Source: Megascapheus bottae (Eukaryota > Chordata > Mammalia > Rodentia > Geomyidae). Taken from it: DNA of 64,000 bases. Shown one piece after another: positions 45,845 to 58,685 of the stretch. The notes under the pieces are model-generated. The model saw only the letters and a list, made by a program, of their open reading frames with translations. It ran no database searches and was not told where the DNA came from. Position 1 is the stretch's first letter. Every line of letters begins with the position of its first letter. The translations under genes and the position numbers were made by a program. The stretch covers positions 47,091,358-47,155,357 of the forward strand of contig JANJXV010000004.1 in NCBI GenBank assembly GCA_024803745.1, in the 5' to 3' direction.

Positions 45845-46145
45845 ATTGGGACATATTAATGAACTCTTATAAGCCCAGTTACTTATGAGACTGGAGAGCA
45901 TGGCATTATCACACAAGTCCTGAGTTCAAATTCCAATGAGGTTTTAAAATGACAGTATGAAATAAACATATGACAAATATTATATCATCACTGTACTCTC
46001 AAATCATTTTGAGTATGAAATTCTTTCATTTTTCAAGGTGTTAAAGGAAGATTTCTTCTGAAATCTTTCTTTTCTGGTGAGAGGACCAGGAATTAGACTC
46101 AGGGACTCACTCTACTTGACCTAGATCTAGCTCCAGCTGTTAAGG
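45845..46145. mobile_element. SINE fragments, degraded
   Basis: 45845-45950 has B1/ID-like remains on + (gtcctgagttcaaattccaa). 46045-46145 has ID-like remains on minus (aggaattagactcagggact). Confidence 0.45.
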
Positions 46146-46182
46146 AGGCTTTTTAACAGAGGCAATGAGGTTGGTCAAAAAA

Positions 46183-46690
46183 ACACTTCAGGCTTGGTGC
46201 CAGTAACTAATGTAATTCAAGTTACTCTGACTTGGTTACCAGGCATATTGTATATACGTTCATTTGTTTATTTGAAATAGGAAAGGGAAGGGGCAAAACA
46301 AGATGATTGGGAGGGGGTGAGGAGATGGAAAGGGGGACAAAAACATTAGAAGGGGTATCAAGGTGCAAGAAGTAATGCACCTACTACCTGATGAATGTAA
46401 CTGTAACCCCTCTATCACATTACCCTGACAATAAGATATAATAAAAATTTAAAAAAAATATTGAATAACAAAAGAAAAAAGAAAAGAAGTGAAGACTCAG
46501 TAACTGAGATTCAGGAAATCTAATTTTAAAGCCAGCCCATTCAGAATACTGTGAGATTCCATTTCCAAAATAACTAACAAAATAACCTCAAGTAATTGAG
46601 GTCCAGGTAAGTCCAGGTAGGTCCACTCCAAGATGAGTAAGTACAAGGTCTGCATTCAAATTCCAATATCACAAAGAAGTATCCCTTGGT
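46183..46690 (+). mobile_element. Old B1-type SINE interrupted by an L1
   Basis: Left part 46183-46240 (ggcttggtgccagtaactaa). The remainder at about 46475-46690 shows 'aaagccagcccattcagaat', 'ctgtgagattccatttccaa' and '...gcattcaaattcca'. The L1 at 46244-46460 separates them. Confidence 0.6.
46244..46460 (+). mobile_element. 5'-truncated L1, 3' end type B
   Basis: Polypurine tract (46280-46345), 'agtaatgcacctactacctg', type B end 'cacattaccctgacaata' and A-tail. Confidence 0.9.
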
Positions 46691-47049
46691 CTTTTAAACT
46701 CAGTTGCCCAACCTAATCTCCACCTGACTTCTGGAGCTCTGCATAAGCTTGAAGGTCAACAAAGATCTACAACCACTGAATCTGACGGATATTTGCATTG
46801 TGAATTCCAATAATATTTCATAATATTGGCAATTCTTTCCTTTAAAAAAACTAATTTTTGCCTTTTTGATTAAATTTCTAATTTCACATTTTTTCTAAGA
46901 TCCCAAACTCTTATCCACATATATGTAAAATATAATAAATATGTAATACATATACATTGGATTTTAGTGTATATAATACATATATATCATATCACATTCC
47001 TTCAGAATTGTCTGATTAATTCCGTAATTTATTTTATTGTGTTTTGTTT
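46691..47049. other. Unique AT-rich DNA
   Basis: Includes a TA-rich stretch at 46918-46998. No gene. Confidence 0.5.
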
Positions 47050-47285
47050 TTGACAGTCCTGAGTCTCAAACTCAGTGCCTGGGTCCTGACCCTGAATTTC
47101 TTTTTTCTAAAGAAAGACTATCACTCTACCACTTAAGCCTCAGCCCCACTTCCAGCTTTTTTGTGATTAATTTGAGATGAAATTCTCCCAGACTTTCCTG
47201 CCAAGTCTGACTTAGAACCACTATCTTCAGATCTCAGCCTCCTGAATAGCTAAGGATTATAGGTGTGAGCACTTGTGCTTTGCTA
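47050..47285 (-). mobile_element. B1-Geo SINE
   Basis: Minus-strand composite: Geo end 'gacagtcctgagtctcaaac' on +, linker complement 'gattaatttgagatgaaatt', B1 complement 'cctgaatagctaaggattat'. Confidence 0.85.
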
Positions 47286-49845
47286 ATCTCCTAGTTCTAA
47301 GGTACTTGATGATAGTAATTATTCAATAAGTGTTCAAAAGGTGTTCGGTTACAGAGTGAAAATAAAGACTAGAGAAAAGGAACCAAGTGGGAAGGGAGAG
47401 GACAAGAATAATCACCATGGAAGGTAGAGAAAGTTAGGAATAAAGGGCAATGGATAGGAAGGGAAGGAAAGGATGAACAGGAAGAAATAAGAACCTTTCT
47501 CCTTCCCTATTCTCCAACTTCTCATTCCTGAAGACAAACAATTACTTTGTTATTAATGAACTTTACACAAAGTATAGTAAGAAAAATCAGAGATTAAGAA
47601 AATAAAATACAATAGAAGTCATCCTGCTATAGTAATAGTCCATGTGTGAGAAATTGCTTCTACCTTCCTAGCACAAATAAAATATGTCATGAGGATGAGG
47701 AAAGAAGGTAGATTTGAAGCAGTGGGAAGGAAACAGTGTGATTGTCAGACTGAAAATGGAAAGCCAGGTGAGCAATGGTATAGCAAACATTATTCAGTGT
47801 TATTTCTCCACTAACTATGAAGAATCACATTGAATGAGCAGATCAAATAACTTCCAAGATGCCATTCCCTTTACATCTTTTCTGCCTCATGTTCCACAGC
47901 CAAGCCAGACATGAGAGTAGTGATGATGTTATGATGAAACTAACCATATCTGTGGACTGAGTAATGTGTGAATATTCATGGGGGGAAAGGAATATATGTG
48001 ACATAATACACTTAGGTGATTTCTGAGCACGGGTGACCTCCATATAGCTGGGACACTATGACTACTCTAGTAGTCATAATAAATATATAAAAGATGGCTA
48101 CATGTAGTTAGTAACAGAAATCACCCCAAAACATTGATAAGTTATGTTTTTCAATGATCAGAGTCCTGGGAGAAAGGAAAACTACAAGAAAATGAAAGAC
48201 CATGGGGCACTGGCTCATGCAAAAGGAATAGAGTTAATCAACATAGTGAACAAAGGATTACTGATGCCTAGATGAAATTTGTGTCAAGATGCCTAATTCC
48301 ACCAAGGTTAGAAGGATTTTACTCCCAAGCTCCATGGTAGAATTGGGAAGCTGATGACATGAACACACTCATCAATCAGACGCCTAATAGTACCATAGTG
48401 CTAATAGAACTGCCATAGTATTGTTGAATGGGAAAACAACATTGGTTCAATTTCAAGGACTTTCAAAATGTGTAAATTCTTTTGAAAGACAGGATGAACT
48501 GGGGAGTGGCTTTTTAGAATAAAGGTCACAATTCCCTTCCTTAACATACAGGTGGAAATTTTGCCTCAAAGAATTTCTAGCCTTACCCCAAACTGAAGAT
48601 CTTCCATAAAAATGAAAATGTATCAGTTAGTTCATTCCATTGTCTTCTCACTACTTCACATCTGATTCTAAAGCTTGTATTTCTTATAAATAACATGCTT
48701 TAACTTATTTTGAATTTAATTGGCTTTTAAATGGGAGGTTTAGTCATGTATTTATATATAGAAAAAATGCAGACATTGCAGAATATTTAATAGCAACTCA
48801 GTGGGGAAAGATGAAATGAAGGACTTCACATAATACTAACTATTTATCAATTTTCAACCAAATTGGATTTCTTTTGGCTTTTTAGAGGATGATTCTCTTA
48901 AGTATGCTCATGAATGAATCGATATGAGTGGTCACTAAGGTTATTTTTGTTCTGTTTCAGTCTTAAAATATATGAAGCAAATAGAGCAAGATGCTGAAGA
49001 AACTATATACTCTCTCCTGATTAATGGATGCTATAGATATCTTTCTGCTGTCTGCTTGGTTAGCTTTGTTTCAAATGTGATACAGATCTCATGCTGCACG
49101 GCAGATCCAGAAATAGTCCATGTTCCTTTAAATTCAGGCAATGCATCATTTTCTATTACACTGTGTCACACCAGTCTATGACTGTAAAGCATGAGTTATG
49201 TGGATATGGACCAGTAGGTGAACTGGTCCCAGCAAATGCAGAATGAAGACTCAAGTAAAAATATTCATATGAAAAACTGTTTTTTTTTAAAAATAGAATC
49301 ATCAATAATATATATGTGAAGGGCACTGTTTCTTATTTACTGAAAAAATCAACATGCTATTTCAAAAAAATAATATCGTAAGATTTCCAAATCTCTGAAA
49401 AATGCAACTTGATCATATACATTTATAGGATCTGGCCCTTAGAAGTCTTCTGTGTCAAATTTCACCTTTGCTTTATTCAGATACTAGTTATGGAAAAATA
49501 AATAATGCAACAGTCTCTCATCACATCATGTATGTCTAACAAAACAATCATGGGAGACATTAAAATGGAGTCGGAGGAAAAGGCTTTCAAGAATAAGAAA
49601 TTATGTTTGTTGTAAAAATCAATATTATTCAAGGGGGCTTTAAGGAAAGTTAATATTATCAAAGCAATGGTAAAGTTAAATTGCTATATCATAACCATTA
49701 GGATTATCATTAATAAATATTCATTTCACACTGACCTGCTAGGTTTTGCAGAGAATTCCAAGATGTATATAGGATTAAGATACATGTTCACAAACCAAAG
49801 GGCATGCACAGTAAATTTAAAATAGACAAAGAATACTAAGGGTCT
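47286..49845. other. 2.5-kb repeat-free block; candidate element at 48870-49240
   Basis: No SINE or L1 recognised. 48870-49240 has a good acceptor-like tract ('gttctgtttcag' ending at 48960), followed on + by a frame open for about 73 codons (from 48963, ending at TGA near 49180). No strong donor or known domain accompanies it, so it is more likely conserved non-coding DNA than an exon. Confidence 0.4.
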
Positions 49846-49847
49846 GA

Positions 49848-50190
49848 GTCTAGTTTGTTGTGGTTATAATCTTGATACTCAGGAGGTAGAGATTGGGAGG
49901 ATGATAGTTAAAATCAGCTAGGCAAAAGTTAATGAGACTGTCTCTCAACAAACAAGCTATGTTGTGGTAATATATATATGTAATACCAGTTCACAAGAGG
50001 CATATACAGAGATCGCAATCTATGGTCAGCTGTTGGGGGGGGAGGAATAAACAAGAACATTTATCTGAAAAAGAACTTAAATAAAAAGGAATATATATAT
50101 ATATATATATATATCAGGTGATAGAACATTTGCCCAGTGAAGCATGAGTTCCTGAGTTCAAATCCTAGTACAAGTACTACCAGAAAAAAA
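49848..50190 (+). mobile_element. Old B1/ID-type composite SINE
   Basis: B1-like start (tgttgtggttataatcttga, actcaggaggtagagattgg), middle altered by an 8-G run and a TA microsatellite (50090-50112), and an ID-like end (gagttcctgagttcaaatcc) with an A/G-rich tail. Confidence 0.6.
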
Positions 50191-50225
50191 GGAGGGAAAG
50201 GAGAGAAAGGAAGAAAAGAGGCAAG

Positions 50226-51057
50226 GAATAATTTTGAGAAGAGTAGATGGTGAATTAGAAAACAAATTCTGCAATCTATATTGTAAGAATGATGTTCATT
50301 ACAAGCTTAATTGAAACTTGAGACAAAATTAAAAAATATGTGATTCTCTATAAACTTAGCAAAATAGCTCTCAATGTTTTGGATGTTGTGGGGAAAGTAC
50401 AAGTGTTCTACCATTAAAATCATAACTACATAAGGATACTCCACATGGCCCAATCTGTTTCAAATCATTTAACCCTTTCAAATCCAATTGGTGTAGGTTG
50501 CAATATTTAGAATTGGAGACCACAAAACAGATGAAAAATGTTTGTCCTTGCATAATAACAAAGGGTGCTAAATCCAAAAGCAATGACTCTTTAGTCACTC
50601 TTTTTTATGTTTTCATTCGCCTTAATTTTTAAGCATTGCATGCATTCAAATATCATTTGCATTGATTTTTTAAAAATATTTTGGTGCTCCTTTACTTTTG
50701 CATCCAATTGGTTTCACTATAATCAAGGCTATAGATTCCAATTAGAATTACAAAGTAGAATACAAGATGCTATCTACTCTGAAATAACTAAAACCTTAAT
50801 ATGAATTTTGCTTCCAAATCAATACCCTCTAGCTCGTAGACATTTCTCTCACTGTCATTCTATACACTTTGTCATATGAGTACATATGCGTGTGCTCAGA
50901 TATATACTTTTAATGCTCTATCTCCACTTTACTTAGCAAACTGAACATTTGTTAGATTATTTGTTTCCCAAAGTTCTAGTCAGTTTCTAAATTTTCAGTT
51001 TCATCATGCCTCCCTCCATTCCACGAATGTCTTTGTTTCATTTTATTCTTGTATTTT
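50226..51057. other. Unique DNA
   Basis: A 75-codon minus open frame (50371-50598) is of mixed composition but has no splice context or recognisable motif. No repeat recognised. Confidence 0.45.
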
Positions 51058-51135
51058 GAAGGTACTGACATTTGAATCGAGTGTCCCATGCTTGCTATGT
51101 GTGCACTCCATTACTAAGCTATGTCTCTGGCCCAT
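51058..51135 (-). mobile_element. ID-like SINE fragment
   Basis: The complement of an ID-like monomer ('catgcttgctatgtgtgcac', 'attactaagctatgtctctg'). Confidence 0.65.
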
Positions 51136-51760
51136 TGAATAGTGTTAATGGCGTCAGTTACTACTCAGCGATTGCATTTGGGTGTACTAATTTATAAATC
51201 AGGGATCTTCCTTTAGTCTCCTAGAGGAAGTCTCATGTCATCTTATAATTCACAGTTGGGGCCCAGCTGCTGGGAAGCAACTCCGCAATCTGGGTGAATG
51301 GATAGAGGTATATATTATTCTCTCCTCCCTTGCCAAGCTTTCTCAGTTGAATGAAAGTGCTTCTCAACCCCATCGCTGAAGGTCTTCTCAAGACTTTCTC
51401 TTTACTATTACAGGAGTTTTCGTGCACTAGACGCCAACTCTTCATACTTTTGTATTGTAAATAAGAGAATAACATTTATTTCTTTATTATTAATGTGGCT
51501 ATTATGAATCCTTTGTTCTATTTACCAAACTTATCCATATTTTTATTATAAATGACCCATTTTTACATTACCTACCATAGTTTTCATTTATGCTCATTTG
51601 GAATTACCAATATCGCCACTGTACTACTTGTTAATGTTTTGGTGCTATGTTTTAAGTTTTACTTTTATACAAAATATTTTCAGTCTTCATTTATGGAATT
51701 TTTTAAATTTGCATGTGATTTTTAAAGCAGTACTTTCTTTACCTTTTCTTTTTGGGGATT
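51136..51760. other. Unique DNA with candidate conserved stretch 51160-51480
   Basis: It keeps several CpGs, is less AT-rich, and gives an 80-codon minus frame (51233-51475) without recognised family. Conserved non-coding DNA, a decayed retrocopy or chance are all possible. Confidence 0.35.
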
Positions 51761-51772
51761 TTTGTTTGTTTT

Positions 51773-51985
51773 TTTAACCAGTACTGAGGTTTGAACTAAG
51801 ATCCTAGAAGCTATCCCCTAGCCCTCTACACCTTCAGCCACAGACCCTCTTCCTACTTTCTAGTGGTTAATTAGAGATGAAGGTATCACAAAAGCTAAGA
51901 GTCTTACCTAAGCTGACTTTGAAACTCTCTCCTTGGATCCCATCCTCCTGCGTAGCTAAAATTATAGGCAAGAGCCATTGGTACC
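51773..51985 (-). mobile_element. B1-Geo SINE, old
   Basis: Complement of Geo end (ccagtactgaggtttgaact), linker (gtggttaattagagatgaag) and B1 part (ctgcgtagctaaaattatag). Confidence 0.82.
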
Positions 51986-52504
51986 AAAAAAAAATGAAAA
52001 GAAGAAAAGATCCCTTTCTTTGACAAGAATATTACAACAATTTTATATATTACTCAGATACTGTAAATACAATGCTGAAAATATAAACATTAATATTTTA
52101 ATCTGATATTACAAGCCATTGATATTATGAGCATGAAATATTGTAATGTCTGAAAATGCTTTATGAATTTTGCACTAGTACTTACACTAAACATTAATAA
52201 CACTACTACTTCTCTAAATAACTTTTGGAATTCGATATTTTCCTTATTGTCACTTGACTGGACATATTTAGCGAACACTAACTTGTAGGGAAATCTGAGT
52301 TAAACACTACTAGTAATGTACAAAACTAGGTAGTGATATGTATGTGCTTCTAACAGTCCCCTGTTGTGTTTGTTGTCCCCTCCAATCTCAGTTGATATTC
52401 TGAATCTGTCTGGCTTACAGATAAATAAAAGTAAAACAATTATAATAGTAACTAAAGTAGTAGTGAGTCCAGGGTAGGACTCTGAAGATCACCTTAGAGT
52501 AGCT
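51986..52504. other. Unique AT-rich DNA
   Basis: No recognised feature. Confidence 0.5.
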
Positions 52505-52517
52505 TGCATGGATTTTT

Positions 52518-52707
52518 TTTTTTGCCAGTCCTGGGGCTTGATCTCAGGGTCTGAGTGCTGTTCTTGGACTTCTCAAGGCTAGTATTCTACCACTTGAGCC
52601 ACAGCACCATTTCTGGCTTTTTTTCTATGGATGTGGTACCCAGAAATCAACCCCTGGCAGTGCATGCTAGGCAAACACTCTACTACTTAGGTCAAACTCC
52701 TGGCCCC
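52518..52707 (-). mobile_element. IDL-Geo SINE with 13-bp TSD
   Basis: Minus-strand dimer. Perfect duplication 'tgcatggattttt' at 52505-52517 and 52708-52720. Confidence 0.95.
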
Positions 52708-52720
52708 TGCATGGATTTTT

Positions 52721-53242
52721 AATACAACATTTAAATAAAATGCTTGATGGTTTGAGCATCCTATCTCTGGATGTCCGAACAGTTTTCAGAAAGTTAATGA
52801 ACAAAAATTTCTGGTAATGAGGTGAGTGAAACTTCATATGAAAACACAAAATTCAAGAACAATTTATAAATTGGTGGTGTATGCAATTTCTAGAAAAATG
52901 TGCAATAAATTTAAGTTCAAAAGCTTTTTCACATGAACCAAATTTTTTCTGATTTATATATATATATATAGTATTATATGCCCCATATTATTGTGAGAAA
53001 TAAATATATAATTAATAAGAGTACAGGCAAGTTCCCCCAAACCATTATTTTGTTATATCTAATTTCAGGAACAAATTGATCTGTGAGTCTATCTACCACT
53101 GTAGCCATCATCCATCTACCTAAATTTACCTTTCAAATGTTGTTGACCATTAGTTCTGACTGTATTCTAACACTATTCCTAACTTTGGGAAAAGAATACG
53201 AAAGTTAAAAGGAGAATTTTTTAAGATAAAAGATTGGTAAAT
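52721..53242. other. Unique DNA with short (TA)n
   Basis: TA run at about 52957-52971. No gene or other repeat. Confidence 0.5.
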
Positions 53243-53360
53243 ACAGCTTGTTTTGTGGCACAAAGTGGTAGAACACTAGCCTTGAGCAAAGGAGCTCAGA
53301 AACAGCACTCAGGCCTGAGTTCAAGCCCCATGACCAATAACAACAACAAACAAACAATAC
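53243..53360 (+). mobile_element. Geo module alone
   Basis: 'ttgtggcacaaagtggtaga ... cttgagcaaaggagctcaga ... gttcaagccccatgacc' with a CAA-rich tail. No left monomer. Confidence 0.82.
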
Positions 53361-53520
53361 AAAAGTTTGCTACTATTCCCAGGTTAATTAAAGTTTAAGA
53401 ATACAGAGTAAAGAATAGGTTTTGGGTTTTTTTTGTTTGTTTTGGTTTTGTTTGGGGGGGAGCAGTGACATTGCTACCAAAGAAATAACTTTGAGGTAAA
53501 AAAAAAAAAAAAACTACTTC

Positions 53521-53815
53521 CCCTCTCTTGAGCAGATGCTTTATCATTTGAGTTTCTCTAACTCCTTGTTTTTGTTTGTTTACTGGCTTTTTGAATAGGA
53601 TTTTGCTTCTGGCCCTAGCATGCTTAGACTACAATCCTTCTATTATGCTTCTCCATGTGGCTGGAATGTCATGTCAGCACTTCTATGAGCAGATTTTTAT
53701 TGTTTGATATGGAGAATGGCTATCTCGAACTTTTTGCTTAGGCTGGATTCTTACCACAGTCCTCTCAGTCTCAATCTCAGAAGCAGCCAGGATTGTGTGT
53801 ATGAGCCACCACAAT
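53521..53815 (-). mobile_element. Older trimeric SINE: ID-like unit plus two 7SL-like units (second copy)
   Basis: On +, a partial ID-like unit complement (53521-53565) is followed by two 7SL/B1-like complements (53580-53680 and 53695-53815, the latter with 'gaagcagccaggattgtgtg' and 'gagccaccac'). Same order as 34548-34872. Confidence 0.6.
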
Positions 53816-56742
53816 CAATTTTTGGGTTTGGTGACCATTCTAATCTCATCCTGTCTTTCTTTTGTTGTGACTCTTCATGCAATATTTACTAAGTACTCTA
53901 AACTTTTATTTTCCAGTATATTTTAGTTTCGTACCTCGTGCATTTTAGTGGTTTGCATCATAACATCAGTAACATTGTAAAATACATGTAAAGTTTTCCT
54001 AAACAATACAAGGGGAAACAGCCCAATAAGAACTTTCTCTTCACTCTGCTGATCCACAGTCTCATCACCCAGGACTACATATCCCAGGAGGTAGGTTTGG
54101 CATCTGTCTCCTGACTTGTTTCCTTGCAAATTTACAGATTATTCTGCATAACTTTTCACTCTGAGTCTGCACTCTACATGACATAGGTAAAAAAACACAT
54201 AGCCAAGGAAGAGCATTGTTTCCTTAGAGAGAACATGCAGTGCAAATTCATGCTGTGAGGATCTGCAAATCTCCTTTAACCTCTGAACAGGTGTGAGAAA
54301 TGGTGCTGCAGTCTGAAAAGGTGTATTGCAGAGACTGCTGTTGTATTATGTAGGTAACAGTGAAAGTGTATACCCACCAAAAAGCAGTTCAAAATACTGA
54401 CTTTTTTCTTAACATGAGGATATATGTTTGAGCATTTAAATCTGAGAAGTCTCCATTAGAGTATATAAAGGTAAATAATTAAAAAATCAAAATAAAAAAA
54501 CCAACAATAGCCACATATTTTATATGTTAAAAATTGTGCTTTCACCACTTTGCCTCCCCAAAAAGATTTCTTTGCAACAGCTGAAAATAGTAGAAGCCAG
54601 ATCCTGAATATTTAATAGAAAATAAAATGATATTTATTTTTAAGTGTATTCTACATTCAATACAACTGCATACTCCCAACAAATCTACTGCGTTGCCCTG
54701 ACACAGTTACTGCAAAGGTTTTTCCTTTGCTCTCCCAAGGGCCCAATTGATTTATCTGCCAGAAGCCTAAAGCCCCAAAATAAGATAGCTTTGAGTTTAC
54801 AGAGGTCATTTTTCATTGTCTAAATAAAAATTTCTAAACAAAAATCTCTCATCCTGTTAACCGCAGGGTCCTTATCTCCCCAGAGGCTACAGCTGCAACC
54901 TGAAAGAAGCCATTTCAATTCTTTCATGAAGAAAGATAAAAGCAAGTTTTCGATTAGAAAGCCCAGCCAAAGCTTCCTATTAAATGGTGGTAACAGTAAC
55001 TACTTGAAAAGGCAAAACTGTTCAAGAATGGTGTGGGGTGGAGAGAAGTGGAAATTATTATGCATGAGACAAACATTCAGGGACTGAGCAACCAACCATC
55101 AGAGAGAGACAGTGATATGTGAGGAGGCAAAAGGAAGTTTATGGATCCTTAAAGCTCTTCACCACTGTTCCTAACCAAGTCCTTAATAATCTGCCTAGCT
55201 TTATCAAGCTTGTTTTCTTAATTGTGTGTGCCTATTTTATCAGCCAACATTAAGTACAGTACATGTCACAGTGATTATGCATTCAGGCCCATCTCCTCTG
55301 GTCTGTCATCATTTGAAGTGCTTACACAGCACAGGCTGCGGTGCAATGTGGCAGGCTATCCCAGTTTTAGAATAATAGATTATGTGAGGCTAAGCTAAAG
55401 GGGAAATTATTGAAAATAACTTCATAGACTAAGTTTTGATAAAAACAATAAATAAAGACATTAATAGCCATGCCCTGGGAAATAACCTGGAACCATGAAA
55501 GAAAAGTATTTTGCTGTTTGGAGAAACATGCAGTCAGTAAAGAATAATGAATAGGTGATGAACAGAGGGGTTACTGTTACATAAACTTCTAATATTTTAA
55601 CTTAGTTCTATCAGAATGTAGTAGAAAAGATGAGATAACCTGGGGTGATGTTTGTAGTCACAGAAATGTGTTTACCTAACAACTTAAGATGGCAAAAATA
55701 TACTAATTCCACCAAAGAAAAGAAATGGAGACAGGAGGTAAGTCTAATTTCTTTGATCTTCTTTCTCAGTTTTACCTAGGTCATATGTGTTGTAAATTTC
55801 TCAGATGTTTAAATTATTTTCAAGTTCAAGAGAAATGCCTTTTCATCATGAATAAAAATCCTGGCATAACCTATAAGAAGTCTGCCTTTCTTTATCTGCC
55901 TACTCTTAGCCAAAGGATGTATCTACAAATATAAATTGGTTTCTCTCGATCAAGGTACATAGTCAGAAAAGTATTTAAAGGGGCTCTTTATTTTTTATCT
56001 TCATAATTAATGTTTCCTTGGTCTCAAGAAAACATAAAAATAACACTTCTTCACATTGTTTGCAAAATTTATTTCTTACAATTATCTAGCTGACCATGTT
56101 GAAAAAATTAGCTTTATGTTAAGTAATTTAATGTTAAAACTGTTATATTTGGCAATGAATAGCTAAAATTTTGAATAGTTCATTCTGCAGAAAATCATAT
56201 TACTGAATCAAGATGAAGGCTATATTGTTGCAAATCATAAAATTTAAAAATAAAATAAGTGATTAGTATACAGATATCAAAGAAAGATAGAGACATGTAG
56301 AAGCACAGACATGCAGAGAGATAAGGAAAGATTTGTTTTTATCCTGTTCTGTATGCATGGGTCAGTAGTAATTGAAATTTTGAACTTTTCTGTGCCAAAA
56401 TAAACTTGATTGTTTTCTATAGGACAGTACTTGGAAGATAAGTTTGTCATCAGTTCTGGACCAATACCACCTCATCAGAAAGAATGTGGCCAGCATGCTG
56501 CCTTCAAGCATAGAAAAATCCCTTCCTATCCCAAGATGAGTCATCACTATGTACCCAAATGTTGTATACAAAATTGAACATTGATCAATTTTTACTGTAT
56601 TCTAGAAGTCTGGGTCTGTTCTTAATCAGAAACACAGACTTCTTCTTCCAAGGGCCTTACAGTTTTGAATGCCCATCAAAATCCCAATTATAAGTTTGAG
56701 CTTAGCATCTGAAAATTATTCCTTCACTAATAAATATAAAAT
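53816..56742. other. 2.9-kb repeat-free block; candidate regulatory module 54690-55400
   Basis: No SINE or L1 recognised over 2.9 kb. 54690-55400 is the least AT-rich non-repeat stretch nearby, with many short A/T-core motifs (tgattatgcattc, ttaataatctgcc) and no usable reading frame. 56424-56575 (+) follows an acceptor-like 'ttgttttctatag' and stays open for about 50 codons to a stop, but has no identified family. I infer constrained non-coding DNA. Confidence 0.45.
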
Positions 56743-56934
56743 TCAGGGCTGGAAGTGTGGCCTAGTGGTAGAGTGTTTGCCTAACATGCGTGAAGCCCTG
56801 GGTTTGATTTGTTGGTATCACATATGCAGGAAAATTAAGTCACAAGTGGTGCTGTGGCTCTAGCCACAAGAGCGCTAGCCTTGAAAAAGCCCAAGGACAG
56901 TGTCCAGACCCTGAGTTCAAGCCCTATGACAGGC

Positions 56935-56970
<36 letters not shown>

Positions 56971-57005
56971 ATATTTATATATATAAGTGTATATATACAC
57001 ATATA
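56743..57005 (+). mobile_element. IDL-Geo SINE with (CA)n/(TA)n tail
   Basis: The dimer occupies 56743-56936. The tail has expanded to about 16 CA units (56937-56968), then a TA/CA-rich tract. The Geo module has a small duplication (ggctctagccacaagagcgc). Confidence 0.9.
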
Positions 57006-57341
57006 CAATCCACATACAATCAAGATTCCCTGTTGGAAAAGTATTATATGTGATTTCTATTGGCTTCACTCGATAACTGATGTCACTGAGTTGTAGAAAG
57101 ATATATGCAATGGGCTGCTCTATATAATTCCTATAAATACATTTAATTCCTATAAGTTGATTGCAGAAGACATTATCATCTCTATCATATGGTATTCCTT
57201 AAACAAAGATTCATATAGGAAATGCTATTTAGAAATCACTATTTAAAAAAGTTCTATGCTCACTCTGCAATAACATTAGAGTTGATCTTTTTTGATACTT
57301 AATTTGAGATACCTGACTTTATCTTCCTCATATTTTCTTAC
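57006..57341. other. Unique DNA
   Basis: No recognised feature. Confidence 0.5.
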
Positions 57342-57355
57342 AATAATATGATTTC

Positions 57356-57603
57356 TAGCCAGGTACTGGTGGTTCACACCTGTAATCCTACCTGCTCAGA
57401 AGGCTGTATCTGAGGATCTGGATTCTAAACCAGCCTGGGTATGACAATCTGAGTGACTCTTATCTCCAATTAACCACCAGAAAACTGGAAGTGGCTCTGT
57501 GACTCATATGGTAGAATGATAGCCTGGAGAACAGGCATAAGAATTGAGACCAGTCTCTTGAGTTCTAACCTCACAAAGCGACAATAATAATAATAATAAT
57601 AAT
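57356..57603 (+). mobile_element. B1-Geo SINE with TSD and (AAT)n tail
   Basis: Full composite with an AAT-repeat tail. 'aataatatgatttc' at 57342-57355 and 'aataatatcatttc' at 57604-57617 are the duplications (one mismatch). Confidence 0.93.
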
Positions 57604-57617
57604 AATAATATCATTTC

Positions 57618-58195
57618 AAATTTTTTGAAAACAGCATAACAAAAATAATAAAGGAATGGTTAAAAATATTGACTTCATATTTCAAACTAACTGAAACAAT
57701 TTCTCAATTTGCATGGTCCTGATTAGCATAGTCACAGGAATAGTCTGGAAGGAAGATAGCCCTTGGCTGGTAAATCTACTCAACAATGCTAGCAGGCACC
57801 AAGTTTACTTCATCACTTATAGCACTATTGGCTGATATTATTATAATTCCTATAGACTTGACTCTTGGGTCATGAGAACAACTTTCACTATTCCAAGTAA
57901 ATAATATGATATTTTAGATGGAATACAGAAGGAAAGAATAGAACTATCCATGCCTATGTCAAGAAGTAAATACATCCTGTAATATACAGAGAGAAAGAGT
58001 AGTTTTATGTGATTAGTGAATTATCTAGAACAAAATAAAACAATAGGTTCTCCCACAGTCAGAAACCTGAAAATAGCTTCCTAAATACTTATATTTAAGA
58101 GAAAATAGGGAAGTGCCATAGTGAATATGGCAGTTATCATATAGTTGAACAAGTTGAACTATTTTTCTTCATAATGTGAGTGATAATTTTTATTT
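57618..58195. other. Unique DNA
   Basis: No recognised repeat or gene. Confidence 0.5.
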
Positions 58196-58199
58196 TCTT

Positions 58200-58370
58200 T
58201 TGACAGACCTGCCTGGTGCCATCCCAAAGCCAATTTGTGCTCAAGGTTAACACCCTACCACTTGTGCCACAGCATCATGTCCAGCTGTTTCTGAATAGGT
58301 TATTGGAGATAAGAGTTTCATGGACTTTCCTGCTCAGGCTGGCTGTGAACCATGATCTCGGGTGTCTGGT
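58200..58370 (-). mobile_element. B1-Geo SINE, B1 end partly lost
   Basis: Complement of Geo (gtgccacagcatcatgtcca), linker (ggttattggagataagagtt) and part of the B1 unit (ctgctcaggctggctgtgaa). Confidence 0.82.
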
Positions 58371-58685
58371 GGGCAATTACTTTCCAAATCTGTTCACTGT
58401 GATGGCGACATACTGTCATTACAGAGATCTGTATGCCAAAATAAACTTAGTGTGATCTTTACTCTTATGATACAAATACCAATTACATAGCAGTTTTAAT
58501 ATATAGTTTCTTTGACCAAGTTCCATAAGACACAGTAGTCATCATGGATTTTACATTGCATTATAGGTACAAAGAATAAGATGTCAACTCTGTATAAAAA
58601 TATTTATGGAATTATACACTTTGATCATATTGTATTTGATTCGTTGTACTCTCTTTGTAAAAATCTTTTAAGTCATATTTCTTTT

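Noticed and set aside
50371..50598. 75-codon minus frame with mixed composition
   Set aside because: No acceptor or donor at its edges and no motif; kept only as a note.
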